From contig NC_018333.1 in NCBI RefSeq assembly GCF_000234665.1, positions 371,001-435,000 on the forward strand: a stretch of DNA of 64,000 nt. Reading direction: 5' to 3'. This DNA is from Leishmania mexicana MHOM/GT/2001/U1103. Its lineage: Eukaryota > Euglenozoa > Kinetoplastea > Trypanosomatida > Trypanosomatidae. A program made the position numbers and the translations under genes. This document shows positions 19,471-28,713 of this stretch, one piece after another; the first letter of the stretch is position 1; the number at the start of each line of letters is the position of its first letter. Under the pieces are notes generated by a model that was not told the DNA's origin, searched no databases, and saw only the letters and a list, made by a program, of their open reading frames with translations.

Positions 19471-21519
19471 ATGTCGCAGCCATCCAATGCTGAGTTCCTG
19501 TACTCTCCCGTGGAGGGCGAGAGCATGAAGCGGCTGTCGGCCGCCACTTCGGCCCAAAGGAACGCCAGGGCGACCACTCAGCACCCTGCTCCCCCGGTGA
19601 CTCCGAACGGTTCGGCGGCCTCTCCGCACTCCAACCCGCTGCCTTTGGCAGACGCTAAGCGGCCAGACGAGTCGCAGCCAGCGGCTGCCACCTCCGAAGC
19701 CCATTCTCAGTGCGCCGCTGCCTCTCTCAGAGAATCCGCCTACGACATTGACGCTCGAGAGGAGCTGCCTGCCTTCGGCTACCGCGGCGACACGTCGACA
19801 AGTCTGAGGAAGAAGTCCCACGGTAATGCGGCGCGCGAGTACCCGGGGGAGGGGACAGGGGACTGGGTACTGAACCCGTTGTATCGCGAGGGCGGCAGCG
19901 ACAGCGGCAGCAGTGGTGTTAGCGGCAAGGTGACGGATGGGGCGGCTATTGACGGTGTTATCACGGCTGACGACGGGCCGACCACGTCGCTGTCCGCCAC
20001 CGAGTGCGTGAAGGAGAACGGCAAGCCTCTCTTCTCCCTCTCACGCATCCCCGCTCCCACGACGGCGGAGGAGTACTGCGCGCGCGTAGCCGAGATCGAT
20101 CACGTGCGCTGCGGCCTCGGCCAGGAACTTGAGGGCGACGCGAAGGACATCTACGGCCCCACGTGGCCCTTCTCGCGCCGCATGATTGCCTCGAGGGTGT
20201 TCGGCACGAAGGAGTGCCCGGCGCCGAACTGCGACAAGAAGACAAACATCCAAGCTGTGACCGGTCCGCGGGCTTGGGCGCTTCTCTTCATCTACGGCAT
20301 CCTCATTGTTTACCCAGTTTTCACGACCGTCGCCTACGCTGGCGAGAGCGGATGGCAGTGCATCGTCGTTCTGTGGCTGCTCTCCGGCCTCACCATCGTC
20401 TGTGTGACGCTCTGCGCCTTCACAAACCCTGGCATTGTGCCGCGCCGTCGCCTGAAGAATGTCACGGACCGCGGCGACATTTTCATTGTACGCATCCCGG
20501 CGCCGAATGCGCAGGCGGTGCTCGATAAGCTTCAAGCGCTGCCCGAGACAATAGGGCAGCCTCCAGCAGTGAAGTGCGGCAGTGGTGGCAGTGGAGCAGC
20601 TGTCACCGCCTCCGCCTACACCGCCGAGGCCCTCCGCAGCGCTGTCGCGGACGGCGACCTCCCCGCCAGCGTTTTCAACCACAGGCGATCAACCATGTAC
20701 TCGATGGAGCGGTACTTTGAGACGGATAAAGGCCGCATAGTGCTGTATAACCCACGCCTGAGCGAGTCCGACTTGGCCGTGCCCACGCTGGAGTTCCCGA
20801 TCCTTTTCTGCAGAACCTGCCAGATCGCCAAGGGACCGCGCACGCGCCACTGCAAGGTGTGCGACAACTGTGTCGATGAGATGGACCACCACTGTCCGTG
20901 GACGAACTGCTGCATCGGCCGGAACAACTACCCGTACTTCTTCGGCTCGCTCTTCTTCCTGCATTTCATGGTCCTCTACGCCATCCTCTACAACTTTGCC
21001 CAGGGCATCCGCCTCAGCTACCTGCACCCGACGTGGGACGTGCAGCGTTTCCTGCGCTACGTGTACGGTATGCCGATAATCGTGTACATCAGCTTCTTCG
21101 TTCTCGGCCTCTTTTTCTTTCCGCTCATGCTGGGCCACGTGTACATGATGTGCCGGGGCCTGACGACTGCCGAGATGCTCAAGCAAAAGTGGAAGAAGTC
21201 CGTGTACTTTGGTGGCATCAATCCCTGGTCACAGAAGCACTGGTACCAGAACATCTACGCCCGTCTGTTTCAGCGCTGGCCGGCGGCGCAGGAGGACCCG
21301 CTGCGTTGGCTGAACTCGCGCTACTACTACGGCGTCACCGTCGCCGCGGCGGTGGAGGATCAGAAGGTAGACTGGCTTCTCGGTCTGCCACCGAAAGAGC
21401 GGAAGAAGGTGGAGGAACACGACGCTGCTGCACGGGAGGCTGGCACGAAGATACGTGAGGAGCAGGAAGCGGAGATTGTGCGGGCAGCCATGGAGAAGCG
21501 CGGCTTCCACGTTGTGTGA
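19471..21519 (+). CDS. DHHC-type protein S-palmitoyltransferase
   Basis: This 682-aa enzyme transfers palmitate to protein cysteines at a membrane. Four hydrophobic segments lie at about residues 267-289, 297-317, 489-510 and 536-560. The cysteine-rich domain sits on the cytosolic loop between the second and third: C447, C450, H460, C461, C464 and C467, then the catalytic DHHC at 472-475 (C475 carries the acyl group), followed by PWTNCCIGRNN. NPG (319-321) stands where DPG is usual, and TTAE (565-568) is the conserved TTxE motif. Two features are odd: a disordered N-terminus of about 260 residues, and about 125 residues between NPG and the cysteine-rich domain, longer than in most family members. 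The start is the ATG at 19471; an in-frame GTG six bases upstream is ignored. Its substrates cannot be inferred. Confidence 0.95.
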   Translation: MSQPSNAEFLYSPVEGESMKRLSAATSAQRNARATTQHPAPPVTPNGSAASPHSNPLPLADAKRPDESQPAAATSEAHSQCAAASLRESAYDIDAREELPAFGYRGDTSTSLRKKSHGNAAREYPGEGTGDWVLNPLYREGGSDSGSSGVSGKVTDGAAIDGVITADDGPTTSLSATECVKENGKPLFSLSRIPAPTTAEEYCARVAEIDHVRCGLGQELEGDAKDIYGPTWPFSRRMIASRVFGTKECPAPNCDKKTNIQAVTGPRAWALLFIYGILIVYPVFTTVAYAGESGWQCIVVLWLLSGLTIVCVTLCAFTNPGIVPRRRLKNVTDRGDIFIVRIPAPNAQAVLDKLQALPETIGQPPAVKCGSGGSGAAVTASAYTAEALRSAVADGDLPASVFNHRRSTMYSMERYFETDKGRIVLYNPRLSESDLAVPTLEFPILFCRTCQIAKGPRTRHCKVCDNCVDEMDHHCPWTNCCIGRNNYPYFFGSLFFLHFMVLYAILYNFAQGIRLSYLHPTWDVQRFLRYVYGMPIIVYISFFVLGLFFFPLMLGHVYMMCRGLTTAEMLKQKWKKSVYFGGINPWSQKHWYQNIYARLFQRWPAAQEDPLRWLNSRYYYGVTVAAAVEDQKVDWLLGLPPKERKKVEEHDAAAREAGTKIREEQEAEIVRAAMEKRGFHVV

Positions 21520-23840
21520 CGCCGCGGGCGCTGACAACAATGCCGGAAACAGTGCGGGGGAAAGCCCTTGTCAAGAATTCGAGAAGGTGCAATTCGAGTG
21601 ACTTGCACCACCATAGCTGGAGGACGCTCGCGTTACCGTTCTCGCCATTTGCGCACAGCTTGGCTTTCTCCATCTGGGGAGTCGAGCGTATGTGGAGGCG
21701 CGACTGTTTCGCTGCGGCAGATACCTGAGCCGCAACGGGACGCAAACATATGATGAGGGGAGGGGTGGAGGGGCAAGGGGCGGCGCCGCCTGCATGTCGG
21801 TCCAGTTCCTCCCTCCCTCCCTTCCCATCCTCCTCCTCCTCCGCTTCCATGCTCCCTCTCTGCAGTCCTTCTGCTCCACATTAGCTGCTTCTCATGTGCG
21901 TTGCCTCTTTGTTTATTTTTTCCTGGACGTATTTCCTCGCCTCCGCGTGCGTACACGTCATTGTGTGGTGTGTGTGTGTGTATGTAGCATGGGTGTGTGG
22001 GACCACACTCACACTCTTTCTCTCTTCGCATTGGCCATGCCGCGTTTTGCCTCCCCCACCGCCATTCGCTTCTTCTTCGGTTTCGTTATTGACTTCTCAC
22101 GCGTGTTTCCACAGCGCACCCCCCCTACTTTGTGTGTGTGTGTGTTTTCCTTTTGTCTTTGTTCGGGAAAGTACGGGTCAGGTCGGCTGTCCTCGTTGTT
22201 GGTGTCGTCGCACGTCCTCCCTCACCTCCTCACCTTCTCTCTCTCGCGGTGCAGTCGTGTCGTTTCGGCCGCGTACACGTGCATGTACGCCCGCATCGGT
22301 TCCCATGCGGCTCCTCACTTCATGTCATCTTGTGTGGGTGCCCCTTCTTTATGCTTGCTAGTATTATCCGGTGCCAAGCGTTCCGCTCTCGTGTGCCTGC
22401 AGATGGCGTTTTGTGTTGTGGGGGAGGCCCGCCTCACCCCTCTTCTTCCCAGTCCATCTTATATATATATTAACAGTCTTCCTCCACGGTTGCAGCGCAA
22501 AGAAGGACAGAGAAAACAGCCGCAGCCATCGATTGGGGGTGATGGTGGTATAGGTGCTGCACATCTACAGAGTCGATATGCCAGATGCGCCCCCCCTCCT
22601 TTCCCTCACACACATACACACACCACACACACACACACATGCTACAGCGGCGAAGCTGGACCTTCGTTTTTTTTTCTGTGTTTAACCTTTATTTTCCTGC
22701 TCGTGCTCAGATAGTCCTGGTGTCCTTTACGACATTGCCCCGGTGTTGGACTTTCCATGTTGTGACCCTGTCTCTCTCTCCGGCTCATGTGTACATCACT
22801 CCACCGCCATCCATGTGTCTTACCGCTCTCTCCTCTCCTCTCCTCCTCCACTACTCTTTTTTTTTTGGGCTCGCCATACTTCCGTTGTGCATCTCTTTCA
22901 CCGCGGCAGATGGACATCTCGCGTTGCCCTTCGCTGTGCCCTTCGGCCGTTCTCCGTTGTTGTTGTCATGTATGCTTCTCATCAGGCGCGTCTTTCACCT
23001 TGTGCAGTCGACGTCGTCCGCGGGCATTTGGTTCAGCAAAAAAAAACGTGAAAAAGTAGGCGATGGCAGCAGGAGATGCCGCGGTGTCTGCATCGGAAGA
23101 ACTCTTTTCTTTGGTTGGCCAATTTCTTTCACCCCTCCATATGCGTCCCTCACCCCTTCCCCCCCTCCGCCCCCCTCCCTACTGGCTTGTGCACTTGGCG
23201 CACGTGAACAATAGGTGCGCGTCTGTGCTGCAGACCACGGTACTGCGTCTCTCTTCCCTCGCAGCGGTGCACTGCGCGGCAGAGACCAGCATCAAGGTGA
23301 TGCGCGGGCCTCTGTGCGGTGCGCGTTCGGCCCTTCTATTTCATGGTGCGTTATCCCCTTCTCCGCATCTTGTGGGCGTCTAAACCCGATCGCAACGTCC
23401 CCATTCGCCTTCACCCTCCACACACACACACTGGGACCGGTGCGCCACACCTGCGAGCCTATGATTATCGTCTCCCAAAAGGAGGCACCCGCACTTCACA
23501 GCTCCGATACAGGACTGGCGTGACATTGCCGCACATTGAGCGGCATCGGCTCCTCCTCCGTGCGGTGCGTTAGCAGGGCGCTCACACCGCTTAGCGACTT
23601 CAGAGAGGCCCTCGCGCCTTGCCGTAATTGTCGCTGCACACGCACGATCTAACGGACTCCCATAAACCTTTATACAAGTACACATAGACACGCAGACACA
23701 CCTATATATCCCTGCTGCAACTCACCCCCTCCCCCTGCATGCTTCTGACAACAAGGACAAGGCAACCGAGGGAGAGGAAAAAAAAGAGGTGTGGCAGACG
23801 GACTTGATCGTAGCAGCTCCTCCGTCCCCGCCATTCAAAC
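21520..23840. other. 2.3-kb spacer between the DHHC and TMEM107-like genes
   Basis: It is strongly pyrimidine-rich on the + strand, with short AT runs (about 22460-22469), a CA-rich stretch (22606-22640) and T runs near 22857. A 340-codon open frame (21692-22714) is a translation of these tracts and is not supported as a gene. No other coding signal is seen. Confidence 0.6.
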
Positions 23841-24341
23841 ATGCCAATCGTTTTGCACGAGGCCCGGGCCTTTCGGCGATGCACCGCACCGTATCTCCCA
23901 CTCATCTTCCGCAACTGGAATCGGCTGGTGCTGGTGCCGTACCGCTTAGCGATGTGGTGCGTGCACTTTAGTACCTTGATCTGTGTTACACAAGGCAGCG
24001 ATCGCATGATTCGCGTCTCCTCCCTGGCGCTCGGCTACGCGGAGGCGGACTACGTCTTCCTGCGACAGGTCACAAACCTGTGCCTTGCCACCAGCTTCCT
24101 CTGCTTGCTCTTCAACCTTTGGGGCGTCTTGACGAGTCGCACGCTTCGCTTCGGTGTCGACAACTGGTTCCAGGGCACCTGCCATGGCGCGGCGGCGGTG
24201 CTGTTGATTGCGTCGTGGCAGGCCACCGCGCACATCGCACGCATCTGGCAGGTGTTTTACATCTTTTCCATCATCCCCACCGGCATCGAGGCCATCACGC
24301 TGGGGCACTCCTACTGGAGCGGGATGGAGTTGTTTTGGTAG
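23841..24341 (+). CDS. TMEM107-like transition-zone membrane protein
   Basis: This 166-aa protein has four hydrophobic helices at about residues 29-50, 75-98, 112-131 and 137-157, the topology and size of TMEM107. Human TMEM107 is a ciliary transition-zone protein that helps recruit MKS-module proteins. By eye the best match runs from the second helix to the end: a serine/threonine-containing loop, then NWFQGTCHGAAAVLLIASWQ, then W-x-x-F-Y-I-F-S-x-x-P-T-x-I-E. This parallels the family pattern of a GAHC/A segment, an aromatic-rich helix and P-A-V-T-E near the end. If correct, it would sit at the flagellar base. The start is the first ATG of the frame. Confirmation needs a profile search. Confidence 0.75.
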   Translation: MPIVLHEARAFRRCTAPYLPLIFRNWNRLVLVPYRLAMWCVHFSTLICVTQGSDRMIRVSSLALGYAEADYVFLRQVTNLCLATSFLCLLFNLWGVLTSRTLRFGVDNWFQGTCHGAAAVLLIASWQATAHIARIWQVFYIFSIIPTGIEAITLGHSYWSGMELFW

Positions 24342-25261
24342 GGAACGAGGTGGACGGGAGGTGGAGGGGCGGAAGAGGAGTACGCGCGCCGCAACCCCCC
24401 CCCCCCCACATCTCTCCTTGTCCGCTGCTGTGGACACAGCCGACGAGCGTCCGATAGCGCGAGAGCTGCACTTGTGTGCTCATTCTTTTCTGGTGCCGAT
24501 GCCCTTTTGTCGTGGATGAGCTGTCGCCGTCTCCGCTACTTATTCTTTCAGCGCTGTAGCTGTCTCGCGCGTGTTGTAGATCGGTCCCTCTGTTCCCTTG
24601 GGAGAGGGGGAGGGGCACGCGAGCAAAGAAACCTTCTGTGTGTGCGTAGGCACTTGAGGCGGCACGCCTGTGCCCACACACGTGTGCCACCAAGAGATGG
24701 GCCCCTGCATCCTTGGGGACTCGTCTTCACATGCTGCCTATCATAGGTTGCCCACCCCCCTGTCGCTCTATGCGTCTCCCCACAAGCACATGTACTTTGG
24801 ATGCTCTTCGCGCGGGTTGGGGTGTGAGCTTCGCGGATTGGTCAGCAGCGACGGTCGAGGCTTGTTACTGCGGAAACAACGCGCAGAAGCCGAGAGGAAA
24901 CAAGTGCAAAGAACAAAATAAAAGCGGTGCTTGCCTTGCCTCCGGGGCTCGTGAAGGCCACCCCTTCGACGCTGAACGAGGCTGCTGCACTCACGCGCCA
25001 CATCCTCATGGCGCACCATCTGGCTTGGGTAACTCCACCTTCTCTCCTATTCTCGCACACGGCTCGCCTTCCTTTACCTTACAACCTTCTGCGTGAACTT
25101 TCTCGCTCAATCGCGAACCTAGGCATTAGGTCCGAACGGCGGAAACGCCTTTCCGGATCCCAAAGCCACGGGCACCCGTCGCTCCTCGCCTCTACAGGCC
25201 CACATAGGAGGAGTTCTGCTGCGAGGTGAAGTGCAGTTCACCCCCCACCCCCACTTTCACT
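24342..25261. other. Spacer between TMEM107-like and JmjC genes
   Basis: It holds an uninterrupted run of 13 C (24395-24407) about 50 nt after the TMEM107-like stop, and CT-rich DNA from about 25033 to 25110 that may direct splicing of the next gene. No gene is seen. Confidence 0.6.
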
Positions 25262-27118
25262 ATGCCCTCGTCAAGCCCGTCGCTCGGTCCAGTCTTTGAA
25301 GCCATCACGCCGCGCTTGTGGGCTCGCTACCTTCAGCGATACCTCGATGTGCCAGAGCTGCTTACGCTTTCAGAGGTGTGCTGGACCTTCTTTGTGCGCT
25401 GCAACGAGGAGCCTCTCTGGCGCGAGTTGTGCTTGCGTCCGCCGTACATCGACGTGCAGCGGAAACTCGGTCTCTTCACCTTCAGGGGCTCATGGAAGTA
25501 CACCGTCTGTGCCTATCGTGCGGAGCGCGCCGGAACTGACCGACAGAGCAGCCGCTCCAGCACCGTTGTTCTGGCTCAGTCACGGAGTATTGCTGATGCC
25601 TCGCTGCGCTTCAATGTCTTCCTCCCTCGTATTGTGTCCTGCCTACAGGCGAACGGGGAGATGCGCAGTGACGACAGTGCAGTTTGGATGGATCAGTTGT
25701 GCAGTCCCTGTGCCGCGGGCACCAGCGCCGCGAGTGAGGTGTCAGCGGGACTTGGCAACGGACGCGACGAAGGTGCGGCAGAATCCGCCGTGGGAGTAGA
25801 GATGAGTGTCAAAGTGTGGCAAGAAAATGTTCTTGGAAAGCTCTATGCACCAACGCTAGCCGTGAAGTACCTCAGTCTATCTGTCGGCGCCATCAACTAC
25901 TTCATGCACGATGGCACCTTCCTGCGGCCTCCCTTTCAGGCGCTTCGCCAGTCCCAGTACCGCCTCGTGCGGCCACACACGGAGTTCACCGACTACAACT
26001 GGTACGGTACCTGCCTGCTGGATCTCGTGCCACTCCCGCAGTGGTGCACCAATGTGCAGTTCTTTGCCACTCTTCGCTGGAAGACCTCTTGCCGCACGCG
26101 CCATCCGCAGTGTTGTGGTCACGCCACCGCTCCCGTCGACGACACCGGCGGCGTGCGAGCCCCGCTGCACCTGCCTGACGAGTTGCGCGGCGTGCCGGGT
26201 GTTGTGGACCGCCGCTATAGGCTTAGCGTCGATGCGTTCCAGCGGGAGTACGAGGCGCCGAACATCCCCGTGGTGCTCACCGGCTGCATGGAGGACTGGC
26301 CTGCGCGTGACACGTGGCAGGACATACACTTCTTTCGCCGCTTTGCCTCTGAGGCGCTCATGGCGAACGGAAGGACGGCAGATGGTCGCCGTTTTCGCAT
26401 GTCGGCGGCGGATTACCTTGCCTATGAGGTCGCCACCAACGCTGAGAAGCCGATGTACGTCTTTGACAAGACAGTACTGCGGAAATCCACCGCCCTGCGG
26501 GCAGACTACGCGGTTCCGCCCTACTTTGCGGAGGACTTCTTTGCGTACATGACCGAGGAGGATCGCCCCGACTACCGATGGCTCCTTGTCGGCCCTGACG
26601 GCAGCGGTAGCCCTTTCCACACAGATCCGCATGGGACATCTGCATGGAATGCCGTGCTGAGCGGTTGCAAGCGGGTGACGTTTTACCCTCCACACGTCGT
26701 GCCACCGGGCGTCGAGGAGGAGTGGATACACAGCGACTACTACGCATCAGAGCCGTGCCTGCAGTGGTACCGCACGCGAGGCGACTCAATGCCGAGCGGC
26801 TCGGCGGTGCGCGGCACCTTCAGCAAGGAGCACGTCGGCGAGGCCTATAATGGTTCTGCGAGTGAGCTTCTACCTGTCGAGGCGTTGGTGTTCCCAGGCG
26901 ACCTTGTCTTCATTCCAAGTGGCTGGTGGCACCAGGTGCTCAACATTGGCCACACGGTCGCCGTGACGCATAACGTTTGCTCCCGCCTTACGTTTCCTCG
27001 TGTTGTGGCTGACATGAACACGTACGCAGATCGATCAGTGCGGAAGAAGTTCCAGTGTGCGCTTCGGCGTGCAGGACGCGACGAGTTGGCCGTGCAGCTG
27101 CGTGTTCCAGGCGCATAG
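25262..27118 (+). CDS. F-box plus JmjC-domain 2-oxoglutarate oxygenase (JMJD6-type)
   Basis: This 618-aa protein starts with an F-box-like motif at about residues 15-55 (LQRYLDVPELLTLSEVC, then EPLWRELCLR), which in other proteins binds Skp1 in SCF ubiquitin ligases. The C-terminal half is a JmjC domain of the JMJD6 class. The iron ligands are H453, D455 and H557 (HTDPHGTSAWNAVLSG and GWWHQVLN), and K470 lies where JMJD6 holds 2-oxoglutarate, the same 17 residues after the first histidine. The segment after the last ligand (VAVTHNVCSRLTFPRVV) also follows JMJD6. All catalytic ligands are intact, so it should be an active protein hydroxylase or demethylase; the substrate is unknown. The frame is open upstream without an ATG, so 25262 is the first possible start. 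Confidence 0.92.
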   Translation: MPSSSPSLGPVFEAITPRLWARYLQRYLDVPELLTLSEVCWTFFVRCNEEPLWRELCLRPPYIDVQRKLGLFTFRGSWKYTVCAYRAERAGTDRQSSRSSTVVLAQSRSIADASLRFNVFLPRIVSCLQANGEMRSDDSAVWMDQLCSPCAAGTSAASEVSAGLGNGRDEGAAESAVGVEMSVKVWQENVLGKLYAPTLAVKYLSLSVGAINYFMHDGTFLRPPFQALRQSQYRLVRPHTEFTDYNWYGTCLLDLVPLPQWCTNVQFFATLRWKTSCRTRHPQCCGHATAPVDDTGGVRAPLHLPDELRGVPGVVDRRYRLSVDAFQREYEAPNIPVVLTGCMEDWPARDTWQDIHFFRRFASEALMANGRTADGRRFRMSAADYLAYEVATNAEKPMYVFDKTVLRKSTALRADYAVPPYFAEDFFAYMTEEDRPDYRWLLVGPDGSGSPFHTDPHGTSAWNAVLSGCKRVTFYPPHVVPPGVEEEWIHSDYYASEPCLQWYRTRGDSMPSGSAVRGTFSKEHVGEAYNGSASELLPVEALVFPGDLVFIPSGWWHQVLNIGHTVAVTHNVCSRLTFPRVVADMNTYADRSVRKKFQCALRRAGRDELAVQLRVPGA

Positions 27119-27918
27119 CGCGGTGTGCATATGAGTCGTCTGCTGGGGTGCATGGCGCGATCAGGACAAGGGCCGACGGCCAGTTATGCACGGCAGTCCA
27201 TACATCCACATCCCACGTGGTGGCGATGGCGCCACCGTTATCAGCTCATCTTTTCTGCTGTGAGAAGCTGCTGCTGCAGCGTAAGAGCGGGGGACGGGGC
27301 ATTAGTAGAGAGACGACGCACACACACACACACACATCCTGACCAGCTCCGTAAAGTAACCCACACAACCTTCTTATCCGCTCGTCTTGTCGCTCTCCTT
27401 TCTCGTTTTTTTTGAGTTTTTGTATGCGTCCTCCCCGGGTCGTGGTCCGCTCTGCGTGCGTGCGGTCGTACGTGGGTGATCCGAGTCGGCTCCCTCAGCG
27501 CCACTCAACACGTCTCCTCCTCTTGCGCACTGCCGCTGCTCCTGGGTGTGTCTGTTGGGCCGCATGGCTGCGTACACGCTTGCGTTTCTCTCTCCCGTTC
27601 TGTCCACCCCCTTTTGAAGTGCGCCAGCCCAGCCTCCTCTGATGCTTTTCTTTGCTGCTGCGGCCTTCATCATCTCGTCTTTCTTCACGTCTTTCTTTGA
27701 GCATGTGCCTGGGTGCGTCTTTGCTCGCACTTTGTATGACCATCATGCCCCTCTCCCTCCCCCTCCCTCCCCCGCCCTTGACGCGCACCGCTGACTGGAT
27801 TCCGTTGTGCTTGGATTCGGGACTCTCTTGCCCTCGCCGCCCCCACCACCCAGCCTCACCTCTCTCTGTTGTTGTTCCCATTTTCGTTTCGTTGCTCTTC
27901 TCCTTTCACCGACCCGGA

Positions 27919-28376
27919 TGACGCAGACAGGCAGGCAGGGAGGTGGCCACACACCGCTGAGTGCGCCGCATCCTCAGGGTCCAGCACGACCCACCATGTG
28001 GGGACGGAGCCGAGCAGCTCCCCTATCCCCCTGCACGATGCCGAACCACCTCTGGTGGGGCCAGGATCAGGCACCCTACGCCATGGGGAGGTCAGTGCGG
28101 TTCATCGCTGCTGATGCCGGCGGTGGGGCCGTGGGCGGTGCTGCGGTGAGGCGACCTGCGAGGCCGCGGGTGGGTGGGTAGAGTTTGGGGCAGGGGCGGT
28201 GCTCTCAGGTGGCTGGGCCGGGCGCATTTGGTGTACCGGGCGTCTCTCTTGCTCTGCTTCGCACGACGCGGATGGGGGCCCCTGTGGGCAGGGTCTGGTG
28301 TCGGTGGGCGTGTGGCTTATTCTGCATGGCGGAGAACGGACACGCGTTGGAGGCAAGCGCGAAGCGAACAAAAAAA
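27919..28376 (+). mobile_element. SIDER-like retroposon, copy B
   Basis: Positions 27919-28358 match 8391-8830 with no indels. Only two base differences were found (at 27927 and 27966). It ends in an A-rich tail including seven A (28370-28376). No clear target-site duplication was found. It lies in direct orientation to copy A, between the JmjC and ubiquitin protease genes, probably in the JmjC 3'UTR. Confidence 0.65.
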
Positions 28377-28503
28377 CGTCTGTTTCATGTATGGTTGTCG
28401 TGCGCACTATGTGTCGGCGTATCTGTCGCCGTGTCGGTGTGACGTCCCGTCTGGAGCCGCACGTCTTGTGACCTCCCTCCCTCCCCTCCCCCACCGACTC
28501 TAG

Positions 28504-28563
28504 CCTTCTCTCTTCCCTCCTCATTTTCGTTTTTTTTCGTTCATCTTTCCCACTCGCTTCCAG
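28504..28563 (+). other. Predicted spliced-leader acceptor of the ubiquitin protease gene
   Basis: A CT-rich tract of about 55 nt, with a run of eight T, ends in TTCCAG; the AG is at 28562-28563. This leaves a 5'UTR of about 150 nt before the ATG at 28714. Confidence 0.55.
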
Positions 28564-28713
28564 AATATCAAGGCCGTCGCTGCTTCAGCGGGCCTACACG
28601 TCGTCAAGCTGTCGCTCACACCCATCATCATCACCGGCTCCACGAGTGCCGGTGGACTCCCTAGGCCGGCTGTCAGGCAGTCCTCCTTGCTCGAGCCACG
28701 GAAGAAAAAGGAC

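Larger units (their letters stand above)
27119..28713. other. 1.6-kb spacer containing repeat copy B
   Basis: Besides repeat copy B (27919-28376) it holds a CA run (27319-27335), CT-rich DNA (27750-27880) and, just before the ubiquitin protease gene, a strong CT tract ending in CAG at 28561-28563. No gene is seen. Confidence 0.6.

Noticed and set aside
21692..22714. 340-codon + strand open frame between the DHHC and TMEM107-like genes
   Set aside because: The translation is dominated by Cys, Val, Ser, Leu and Thr-His runs from GT, CT and CA tracts. The first codon is GTG. No protein-like conservation is seen.
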